A stretch of DNA of 13,479 bases, taken from NCBI GenBank assembly GCA_002839245.1, contig PGXR01000061.1:1-13479 (forward strand), read 5' to 3'. Every line of letters begins with the position of its first letter. The stretch's first letter is position 1. The translations under genes and the position numbers were made by a program. The notes beneath the pieces were generated by a model. It did no database searches and was not told the DNA's origin. It saw only the letters and a program-made list of their open reading frames with translations. This stretch comes from Spirochaetae bacterium HGW-Spirochaetae-7 (lineage in GTDB: Bacteria; Spirochaetota; Spirochaetia; Treponematales; UBA12059). Below, one piece after another: positions 6,298 to 12,494 of this stretch.

Positions 6298-6921
6298 ATG
6301 GATACGCAAATTCGTTCGGAGCGCAGGACCCGCAAGGCGACGGCGCTATACGAGGTGGCGCTCGACGCGTTCGCGGAACTCGGTTTTCGTGAAGCCGGGG
6401 TCGAGGAAATTGCCAGGCGCGCCGGCATAGCCAACGGCACCATCTACGTCTACGCGGCGAGCAAGCGCGACCTGTACCGGCTCGTCGTCGAGTACGGTCT
6501 CGGCCAGTGGCAGGACGCGGCTGCCGCTGCCGCCCTGGCTGTCGGCAGCGGGCCCCGACTGGCGCGGACGCGTTTCGAAGCGCTGTGCCGCGCCGCTTTC
6601 TGCTACCTTGAATCCGAGCCCCGCCTCAGGCGCATCCTCGCGCGCGATCCTTCCCTGTTCCCGGCGGCGACGGGAACGGCACACGGCGAAGATCCGTTCG
6701 GCGCGGTCAACCGGCGCTCGGTGGAGATGCTGCGGCGCGCCATCCTCGACGGGATGGAATCGGGCGAATTCCATGTCGACGATCCCACGGCGGCCGCCGA
6801 ACTCCTCTTTTCGTTGTATCGAGTCTTGATAGAAAGCGCCTACGTGCAGGACAATGGCGACGAGAGGCGTCGTTTCGAGGCAGGCCTGTCCATCATCCTG
6901 GACGGCATCTCGAAACGCTGA
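6298..6921 (+). CDS. TetR/AcrR-family transcriptional regulator
   Basis: This 207-residue DNA-binding protein should act as a dimer, repressing genes until a small ligand binds. The N-terminal domain shows the TetR helix-turn-helix pattern: ALYEVALDAFAELGFREAGV (16-35), then VEEIARRAGIANGTIYVYAASKRDLY (35-60), where the GTIYVYAASK turn and recognition helix are diagnostic. Residues about 75-205 form the helical ligand-binding half, which varies between members and gives no hint of the effector. The ATG at 6298 lacks a Shine-Dalgarno site but no better in-frame start exists and the domain needs this N-terminus. It lies 64 bases after the ATPase gene and 33 bases before the acyltransferase gene, so it probably co-transcribes with the latter. 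Control of a lipid gene or of the importer are both possible. Confidence 0.93.
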   Translation: MDTQIRSERRTRKATALYEVALDAFAELGFREAGVEEIARRAGIANGTIYVYAASKRDLYRLVVEYGLGQWQDAAAAAALAVGSGPRLARTRFEALCRAAFCYLESEPRLRRILARDPSLFPAATGTAHGEDPFGAVNRRSVEMLRRAILDGMESGEFHVDDPTAAAELLFSLYRVLIESAYVQDNGDERRRFEAGLSIILDGISKR

Positions 6922-6954
6922 ACGGAAGCCCTAACCCGACGGAGGACATCACCG

Positions 6955-7674
6955 ATGCTCAAGACGATAGCAGTACTGTCATACATCTGGATAAGCGCCG
7001 CCGCTTCGTCGCCGCTCGCCGTCCTGTTCCTGCTGCTTGAACTGATAGGCCTCGGCCGGGCGTCGAGGCCGGCGCTCGGCGCCTTCACGCGCGTATGGGC
7101 GAGGAGCATCCTGCTGGCCATAGGCGTCAAGGCGACGGTCACGGGTCTCGGGAACGTGCCGGACGACGAGCGGCTGTGCTTCATCGCCAACCACTCCGGA
7201 GACCTCGACATCGTGATGATGCTCGCCTACATGCCCAGGCCCGTCGGCTTCGTGGCCAAGAGCGAGGCGGCATGGTTCCCCTTCCTCAACATCTGGACGC
7301 TCGCGCTCGGCTCGTCGTTCATAGTCCGCAACAATCCGAGGCAGGGTAAGAAGGCGATAGACAGAAGCGTCCGTAGCATAGAACGCGGGCACGCGATGGT
7401 GATCTACCCGGAAGGCACCAGGAGCCGGGGACCGGGAATCCTCCCGTTCCACAGGGGCGCATTCAAGCTGGCCACCAGGCCGGGCGCCACGATAATCCCG
7501 GTGACCATCGACGGCGCGTACAAGGTCTGGGAGGTGCACGGACGCATAGAGGCCGCCGATGTGCGGATAACGGTACATCCGCCGGTCAAGACAGCCGGAC
7601 TCGGACCCGAGGCCAGGAGGGCCCTGACCGAAACCGTCCAGGCGACTATAGCATCCGGCCTGTCCGGGACCTGA
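6955..7674 (+). CDS. plsC: 1-acyl-sn-glycerol-3-phosphate acyltransferase (PlsC family)
   Basis: This 239-residue protein belongs to the membrane-associated acyltransferases that convert lysophosphatidate plus an acyl donor to phosphatidate in phospholipid synthesis. The start follows GGAGG (6941-6945) by 9 nt. A hydrophobic N-terminus (about 5-32) should anchor it in the membrane. The catalytic HX4D is NHSGDLD (His80, Asp85), the glycerolphosphate-binding motif is YPEGTRSRG (151-159), and IPVTIDG (181-187) is the usual fourth motif. Length matches bacterial PlsC. The family also acylates other lysolipids, so the exact acceptor is inferred. It shares a probable transcript with the TetR regulator immediately upstream, a pairing that suggests lipid-responsive control. 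Confidence 0.9.
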   Translation: MLKTIAVLSYIWISAAASSPLAVLFLLLELIGLGRASRPALGAFTRVWARSILLAIGVKATVTGLGNVPDDERLCFIANHSGDLDIVMMLAYMPRPVGFVAKSEAAWFPFLNIWTLALGSSFIVRNNPRQGKKAIDRSVRSIERGHAMVIYPEGTRSRGPGILPFHRGAFKLATRPGATIIPVTIDGAYKVWEVHGRIEAADVRITVHPPVKTAGLGPEARRALTETVQATIASGLSGT

Positions 7675-7684
7675 GAGGACAAGC

Positions 7685-7711
7685 CCGGGGCCTCCGAAGG
7701 CGAGGCCCCGG
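7685..7711. terminator. strong hairpin between convergent genes, probable bidirectional terminator
   Basis: CCGGGGCCTC (7685-7694), a 7-nt loop CGAAGGC, and GAGGCCCCGG (7702-7711) form a perfect 10-bp stem. It starts 10 bases after the plsC stop and ends 11 bases before the atoE stop on the other strand. Neither side has a clear T-run, so efficiency is uncertain. Its place between two gene ends makes transcript-end formation the obvious role. Confidence 0.7.
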
Positions 7712-7722
7712 TAAAAGTCAGA

Positions 7723-9057
7723 CTACAGGAAAAGAAGGCCGAGCGACGTGACGATGCCGGCCCAAAGCAGGATGACCGTCGTGTAGCCCATGATGTCCTT
7801 GATGTTGAGCTTGGCCACCGCGAGGAGCGGCAGCGCCCAGAAGGGCTGGATCATGTTGGTCCATGCGTCGCCCCAGGCTATGCCCATCGCGGCACGGCCG
7901 TAGGAAACGCCGAGAGCCTCGGCTGCCGGCATCATGATCGGGCCCTGGACGGCCCACTGACCGCCGCCCGACGGAACGAACATGTTGACGATTCCGGCTG
8001 AATAGTAGGTGAACAGCTGGAAGGTCTGCGGCGTCGAAACGCTGACGAACCAGTTGGAAAGGGTCGCGGCGAGGCCGGAACTGACCATCATGCCCATGAG
8101 GCCAGCGTAGAAGGGGAACTGCAGCACGATGCCGCCGCAGGTCCTGACCGACTTGTCCACTGCCTTCACGTAGGCTATCGGGGTCCTGTGGAAGAGCAGG
8201 CCGAGGATCAGGAAGGTGAAGTTGACGATGTCCAGGCTGAGCGCGCCGCCCTTGATGAAGAAGCGTGCTATGTAGATGAGACCGACGACCACGATGATCG
8301 CCGCGAGGATCATCGAATTCTCCTGCTTTTCAGCGGGGGTCATGTCCTTGCGCGCCTTGACCGGGGTCTCGTCGATAGTGTCCTCGGCGAAAGCCAACGG
8401 ATTGACCTCGACGATGTCTTCCTTCTTCTTCGGGTGCATCAGCATGTTGATGAGGGGGATGCTGACAAGCAGCACCGCCGCGATGATCAGGGTCTGAGCC
8501 GAGAAGATAGTCTCGCTCGTGGGGACGATGGCTCCCTTGGCGAACTTTTCCATGACGGCGGTCTTGGCGGCTATCGACAGGGGGGTAGAGCCGGAGAGCC
8601 CGGCGTGGCAGATGATGAAGCCGGAATACGCGCTGGCGACCAGCAGCGGATAGTGGATTCCCTTGTTCACCTTCGCGATTTCCTTGGCGAGGATGGCGCT
8701 AACGATGAGGCCGAAGCCCCAGTTGAGCCAGTTGCCCATGAGCGCGACGACGGTGACGATGATGATGGCCCTGGCCGGCGTGCTGGCGGCCCTGGCTATG
8801 GAAACCAGTACCCGGTGGACCGGTTTCGATATGGCGAGCGCGCTGCCGGTGACGAGGACCAGCACCATCTGCATCGAGAAGCCGAGCAGGCTCCACATGC
8901 CGCCGCCCCAGTACGAGGTCATGTCGAAGAACGATGCCTTCTGGACGATCATGCCGAGCGCAAATACGATGATCGTCAGGACGATGGCGAACACGAACGC
9001 ATCGGCTATCCATTTCTTGGCGATTTTCGTAAAGAAATTGCCGAGAGCTCTGACCAT
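7723..9057 (-). CDS. atoE: short-chain fatty acid transporter AtoE
   Basis: This 444-residue inner-membrane protein is a member of the AtoE/TIGR00366 family, associated with uptake of short-chain fatty acids such as acetoacetate and butyrate. Around ten hydrophobic segments are visible, with a hydrophilic loop at about 208-247. Conserved stretches are GNWLNWGFGL (108-117), ICHAGLSGSTPL (149-160), FVPSGGGQWAVQGP (360-373) and GDAWTNMIQPFWALP (396-410). The length equals the family norm and no break is seen. AGGAGG (9068-9063) lies 5 nt before the ATG. A consensus sigma-54 promoter lies directly upstream, and the sigma-54 activator gene is the next gene upstream, so induction through that activator is strongly implied. 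The CoA-transferase and thiolase genes (atoDAB) that accompany it in E. coli are not in this window. Confidence 0.93.
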   Translation of the reverse strand: MVRALGNFFTKIAKKWIADAFVFAIVLTIIVFALGMIVQKASFFDMTSYWGGGMWSLLGFSMQMVLVLVTGSALAISKPVHRVLVSIARAASTPARAIIIVTVVALMGNWLNWGFGLIVSAILAKEIAKVNKGIHYPLLVASAYSGFIICHAGLSGSTPLSIAAKTAVMEKFAKGAIVPTSETIFSAQTLIIAAVLLVSIPLINMLMHPKKKEDIVEVNPLAFAEDTIDETPVKARKDMTPAEKQENSMILAAIIVVVGLIYIARFFIKGGALSLDIVNFTFLILGLLFHRTPIAYVKAVDKSVRTCGGIVLQFPFYAGLMGMMVSSGLAATLSNWFVSVSTPQTFQLFTYYSAGIVNMFVPSGGGQWAVQGPIMMPAAEALGVSYGRAAMGIAWGDAWTNMIQPFWALPLLAVAKLNIKDIMGYTTVILLWAGIVTSLGLLFL

Positions 9058-9062
9058 GGTGG

Positions 9063-9068
9063 CCTCCT
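9063..9068 (-). promoter_or_regulatory. ribosome binding site of atoE
   Basis: AGGAGG on the minus strand, 5 nt before the atoE ATG at 9057 and about 13 nt into the transcript predicted from the sigma-54 promoter. It fits a short 24-nt leader. Confidence 0.8.
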
Positions 9069-9091
9069 GTTTCAGTAGTTACCATGGTTAT

Positions 9092-9107
9092 TGCAATAAT
9101 CGTGCCA
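9092..9107 (-). promoter_or_regulatory. sigma-54 (-24/-12) promoter of atoE
   Basis: TGGCACG-ATTA-TTGCA on the minus strand matches the sigma-54 consensus TGGCACG-N4-TTGCW at every specified base. The invariant GG is at 9106-9105 and the invariant GC at 9094-9093, at the required spacing. The predicted transcription start is near 9081, 24 nt before the atoE ATG. The neighbouring response regulator is a sigma-54 activator, which supports function. Confidence 0.9.
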
Positions 9108-9156
9108 ACCGAGAATTCAGCCAGGGTAGCGCATGCGGAGGCTTCCCGGGCCGGCG

Positions 9157-9180
9157 CCTGCCTGCCGGGCAGCAGCCAGG
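9157..9180 (-). terminator. hairpin between the response regulator gene and atoE
   Basis: CCTGGCTGC (9180-9172), loop TGCCCG, GCAGGCAGG (9165-9157) gives a 9-position stem with one G-G mismatch. There is no T-run. It may reduce readthrough from the regulator gene into atoE, so that atoE depends mainly on its sigma-54 promoter, or it may mark an mRNA end. Confidence 0.35.
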
Positions 9181-9183
9181 CGC

Positions 9184-9218
9184 GCAATTGCTTTCATGGC
9201 AAGCGCAAGTTCTTGCAC
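9184..9218. promoter_or_regulatory. candidate upstream activating sites for the AtoC-like regulator
   Basis: Two palindromic elements lie together: GTGCAAG-AA-CTTGCGC (9218-9203, minus strand, one mismatched pair) and the perfect palindrome GCAATTGC (9184-9191). Both contain GCAA...TTGC half-sites. Relative to the predicted start they span about -103 to -137, the usual distance for enhancer sites of sigma-54 activators. The bound protein is inferred from position. Confidence 0.45.
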
Positions 9219-9231
9219 GCCGGCCTAGAGC

Positions 9232-10569
9232 CTAGCGGATATCGTACCTCTCCAGCTTGTACTGGAGGTTGCGTATGGAAATCCCCAGGTCGCGCGCCGT
9301 ACCCGTCCGGCTGCCCTTGAAGAAGGCCAGCCGGCGCAGTATGACATCCCTCTCGAACTCGCCCATCAAGTCCTTCAGGTCCTTCTTGAGCATCGCGGGA
9401 TCGTGCTCCTCGAGCACCAATGAATCCGCTTCGATGGTATCGCCTTCGGCGCATATGAAGGCCCGCTCGAGGACGTTCTTGAGTTCCCGCACGTTGCCGG
9501 GCCAGGAATAGGACCGGACGAGGCTCATCGCGTCGTCGTCAATCCGCAGTTCCGGGCTGTTGTACTTCCGCCTGAGAAGCGCGATCAGGTAGTCGCAAAT
9601 CAGCTCTATGTCGTCTCCGCGTTCCCTGAGCGGCGGTACGGCGAAATGGATGACGTTGAGCCGGTAGAAGAGGTCCTTCCTGAAGCGGCCCGCCTTGATT
9701 TCGTCGGTCAGGTTCTTGTTCGTCAGCGCAATTATCCTGATCTTCACCGGGATGGGACGGAGGCCGCCGACGCGGTAGAAGGCACGCTCCTGCAGGAAGT
9801 CAAGCAGCTTGGCCTGGATGTCGTACGGAATCTCGGTAATCTCGTCCAGGAGCAGGGTGCCGCCGTCGGCCAGCTCGACGCGGCCTTTCTTCTGGGCATT
9901 GGCGCCGGTATAGCTGCCTCTCTCGTGCCCGAATAGCTCTGACTCGAACAGCGTGGCGGGGATGCTCGAGCAGTTGGCATAGACGAGCGGGGCTTCGGCA
10001 CCGGACAGGGTGAAGTGTATCTGCTTGGCAAGCACGTTCTTGCCGGTGCCGGTCTCGCCCGAGATGAGGATGGGCACATCGGCGAAGGCAAGCTTCGGAA
10101 TAAGGTTCCTGATTCCCTGGACAACGGGACAGTCCCCGACGAAGTCCTCGAAGTACATTCGGTTCCTGTGGAGGTTCCACAGGACCGAATTCTCCTTGCT
10201 CACCGACAGGAAATCGAGGGCGCGCCTTACCGCTATGAGGATGGTGTCGACATCGAAAGGCTTGGTTATGAAGTCGTATGCGCCTGCCTTCATCGACAGT
10301 ACCGCGTTGTCGATGGTACCCAGCGCCGTTATCACGATGACTGACAGGTGCGGGTCCGCCAGCTTGAGCCTGGGCAGCAGCTCGACGCCGTTGCAGTCCG
10401 GCAGCATCAGGTCGAGGATGCACAGGTCGGGCCTGTCCCTCTCCACGGAATCGAGCGCCGACACGCCGCTCTCCGCCTCGACGACCTCGAAACCCTCGAG
10501 CGACAGCAGGTCACGGAGGAAAGTCCTGACATTTTCCTCGTCGTCGCAGACGAGGATCTTCCTGATCAT
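9232..10569 (-). CDS. atoC: sigma-54-dependent response regulator (AtoC/NtrC family)
   Basis: This 445-residue transcriptional activator starts MIRKILVCDDEENV. The receiver domain (about 1-120) has acidic Asp9/Asp10, phosphoacceptor Asp53 in CILDLMLPD, Thr81 and Lys103. The AAA+ domain (about 145-380) has Walker A GETGTGKN (171-178), the sigma-54 contact loop GSYTGA (218-223) in place of the usual GAFTGA, and Walker B LLLDEI (239-244). The C-terminus (about 400-445) is a Fis-type helix-turn-helix ending GISIRNLQYKLERYDIR. The ATG overlaps the kinase stop (ATGA, 10566-10569), so kinase and regulator are a coupled pair. The next gene downstream is atoE with a consensus sigma-54 promoter, making AtoC the best analogy. 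Identity as an NtrC-family activator is certain; orthology to AtoC rests on context. Confidence 0.93.
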   Translation of the reverse strand: MIRKILVCDDEENVRTFLRDLLSLEGFEVVEAESGVSALDSVERDRPDLCILDLMLPDCNGVELLPRLKLADPHLSVIVITALGTIDNAVLSMKAGAYDFITKPFDVDTILIAVRRALDFLSVSKENSVLWNLHRNRMYFEDFVGDCPVVQGIRNLIPKLAFADVPILISGETGTGKNVLAKQIHFTLSGAEAPLVYANCSSIPATLFESELFGHERGSYTGANAQKKGRVELADGGTLLLDEITEIPYDIQAKLLDFLQERAFYRVGGLRPIPVKIRIIALTNKNLTDEIKAGRFRKDLFYRLNVIHFAVPPLRERGDDIELICDYLIALLRRKYNSPELRIDDDAMSLVRSYSWPGNVRELKNVLERAFICAEGDTIEADSLVLEEHDPAMLKKDLKDLMGEFERDVILRRLAFFKGSRTGTARDLGISIRNLQYKLERYDIR

Positions 10570-12389
10570 CGGCCTTCCTCCCCCGGTTTGCACTCGCGCT
10601 GGAATACGAGACTCACGGCAGTGTACACGCCTTCGACCGAATCTATGAAGAGACCTCCGCCGTGCGCCTCCATGATCTTGCGGCTTATCGCCAGCCCGAA
10701 GCCGTTGCCCGACTTCTTGGTCGAGAACATCGGCACGCATAATTTCGGCAAGGCGTCCGGCGGGATTCCTGTCCCGGAGTCGACGCCCCTCCCCTCGACG
10801 GTTCCGCCCAGATCCTTGACAAGCGCGACGACGCGGCCGGAACCCTTGGCCGCCACTGCCTCGCACGCGTTCTTGAGGATGTTGTCCAGCGCCTGACCCA
10901 CCTTGAAGACGTCGATATCCGCAACGTAATCCCCGCCGGAGGCGGCCTTGACGCAGGGTTTCGCGGCGTACCCGCTCCAGTCATTGCGATCCACCGAGTC
11001 GCATACCACCGCAAGGATACTGCTCGGGCGAGGCTCCAGGCGGCTCCTGCCGCCATATAGCAGCATCTCGTTGAGAAGCCGGTTGACCCGGTTGAGTTCG
11101 TCGTCTATGAGGCCCAGGTACTTCGTACGCTTCTCCTCGTCGACGTCCGGCCGGAGAAGAAGCTGGGCAAAACCCTTGACCGAGGTCATCGGATTCCTGA
11201 CCTCGTGCACCACCGCCAGAGCCATCTGGCCGAGCGCTGCGGCGCGGTCCTTTTCCTGGATTTCCCGCTCGTACCTGCGCATCACCGTGATGTCCCTGAA
11301 TATGAAGACCGCGCCGAGGCGGCTCCCCGTCTCATCGAACATCGTGTTGGCATACGCTTCGATGACCTTGCCGCCGTGCAGAAGTTCGGCCATGCCGCTG
11401 GGGCTGGTGCCGTCCGAACCGTCGCCGTCGAGGCCCTTCGCTATCAACGCCGCCATGTCCGGAGGGAAGGCCTCGCGGTAGCCGCCGCCGATGGATACCT
11501 CGTCAAACCCGGGGAACAGCTCGAAGAAGGCCTTGTTGGCCCTGGTGACGGTTCCCGAGCACGATACGGCCAGGACTCCGTTGAGCACGCTCTCGAGTAT
11601 GTTCTTGTTGTAGCACTTGACGATGTTCGTTGTATCGACCAGGTCGTTGATGGTGCTCACGATGACAGAAAGCTCGCCGGAAACCGGCGGGATGTGGTAG
11701 TTGGGCATGTGGAACAGTACGTCGATGCCCTTCTTTATCGACATGATCCTGTCGAGTAGCCCCTTCATGGTCAACGCGACGCTTGCGTAGATGAGGAAGA
11801 AAATCAGCGCGTCAATCAGGTACATCCGCCTGATTATGGGGTCGAGCTGTCCGCCTATCCTGTCGAGCGTCTCGTTTGACCAGATGTAGCCGATGATCGT
11901 GCCATTCCTCGATATTGGCCACATGCAGTTGAGTATGTCGCCGCGCACGAGGGCGCCGGTCTGGACCATGGGCTTGCCCGTCGCCATGACTTCGTAACCC
12001 TGGTGTCCCTCGAATATGGACCGTCCGACCATGTACTGGAACTGCCCGCTCGGGCCGTAGGTGAGAACCGCGTCAAGCTCCTTGCCGTAGTAGCCCACGC
12101 CAACGCCATCGTTGCCCGAAGCCACGAAATCGGTGATGCCCCGGAGCCTCGCGTTCAGTACCGCGATCTTGCCCTCCCTGTCCAGCCCGAGCGCGGCTTC
12201 GGCTGCGAGGATGTCGTCGAAGCTGCCCTCAAGCGCCCCGTCGAGCTGCCGCGCCAACCCGAAGAGCTTGTCGCGCTTCTCCCCGAGGATGCTATCGGTG
12301 ATCTCCTGCTTCAGGAACAGCGACAGACCGATCATGGGCACGATCACGCTGAGGAACACGAACAACAGGAGTCGGGTAGTCAGTCGCAT
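10566..12389 (-). CDS. atoS: membrane sensor histidine kinase (AtoS-like, HisKA type)
   Basis: This 607-residue inner-membrane kinase should phosphorylate the regulator encoded next. MRLTTRLLLFVFLSVIVPMI opens the first membrane span (about 5-27). Residues 28-187 form an extracytoplasmic sensor domain, and 190-208 the second span. A PAS region (about 262-372) follows, containing NGVLAVSCSGTVTRANKAFF and ending FIFRDIT. The dimerisation box has phospho-His395 in HEVRNP. The ATPase domain has the N box DNILKNACEAV (502-512), G1 DSGTGIP (537-543), F box MFSTK (554-558) and G2 GNGFGLAIS (561-569). All catalytic elements are intact. Length is almost that of E. coli AtoS. The start ATG at 12389 has only a close-set CAGGGA; an in-frame GTG at 12455 would add 22 unconserved residues. 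The stop overlaps the regulator start. Confidence 0.9.
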   Translation of the reverse strand: MRLTTRLLLFVFLSVIVPMIGLSLFLKQEITDSILGEKRDKLFGLARQLDGALEGSFDDILAAEAALGLDREGKIAVLNARLRGITDFVASGNDGVGVGYYGKELDAVLTYGPSGQFQYMVGRSIFEGHQGYEVMATGKPMVQTGALVRGDILNCMWPISRNGTIIGYIWSNETLDRIGGQLDPIIRRMYLIDALIFFLIYASVALTMKGLLDRIMSIKKGIDVLFHMPNYHIPPVSGELSVIVSTINDLVDTTNIVKCYNKNILESVLNGVLAVSCSGTVTRANKAFFELFPGFDEVSIGGGYREAFPPDMAALIAKGLDGDGSDGTSPSGMAELLHGGKVIEAYANTMFDETGSRLGAVFIFRDITVMRRYEREIQEKDRAAALGQMALAVVHEVRNPMTSVKGFAQLLLRPDVDEEKRTKYLGLIDDELNRVNRLLNEMLLYGGRSRLEPRPSSILAVVCDSVDRNDWSGYAAKPCVKAASGGDYVADIDVFKVGQALDNILKNACEAVAAKGSGRVVALVKDLGGTVEGRGVDSGTGIPPDALPKLCVPMFSTKKSGNGFGLAISRKIMEAHGGGLFIDSVEGVYTAVSLVFQRECKPGEEGR

Positions 12390-12424
12390 TCCCTGTGATG
12401 GACGAAGTGGCAAGCGGTTGTCAA
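12389..12424 (-). promoter_or_regulatory. weak promoter candidate before the AtoS-like kinase gene
   Basis: TTGACA on the minus strand (12424-12419) lies about 30 nt before the kinase ATG at 12389. No good -10 follows: CATCAC at 18 bp spacing matches three of six positions. If real, the kinase/regulator pair could be expressed independently of the upstream kinase gene. Confidence 0.25.
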
Positions 12425-12447
12425 TGGCATGCCCGCTGTCCGGCCGG

Positions 12448-12470
12448 AAAATCACGCCTGCCGCTGGCAG
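12448..12470 (-). terminator. weak terminator candidate after the HisKA_2 kinase gene
   Basis: On the minus strand CTGCC-AGC-GGCAG (12470-12458) forms a 5-bp stem and is followed by GCGTGATTTT, with the T-run at 12451-12448. The stem is short and a gap of several bases precedes the Ts, so any stop would be partial. Confidence 0.3.
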
Positions 12471-12494
12471 TGCGGCCGGGCCGTGGCTGCCCTC

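Noticed and set aside
5073..6443. 456-codon minus-strand open frame over the ABC ATPase gene
   Set aside because: Low-complexity composition rich in Arg, Ala, Gly and Asp, with no recognisable motif. It lies opposite an ATPase with every catalytic motif intact, and is a typical antisense shadow in GC-rich DNA.
8188..9078. 296-codon plus-strand open frame opposite atoE
   Set aside because: Acidic, Asp/Glu/His-rich antisense translation with no domain. AtoE on the other strand is full length.
12389..12424. Shared TTGACA...TCCATSA pattern before the TetR gene (6260-6290) and the AtoS-like kinase gene
   Set aside because: The spacing between the two parts differs (18 versus 16 bases), so it is more likely chance than a shared regulatory element.
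12389..12455. AtoS-like kinase starting at GTG 12455
   Set aside because: The upstream ribosome site is weak and the added 22 residues are hydrophilic and precede a normal first membrane span. ATG 12389 is the more natural start, though its own ribosome site is also poor.
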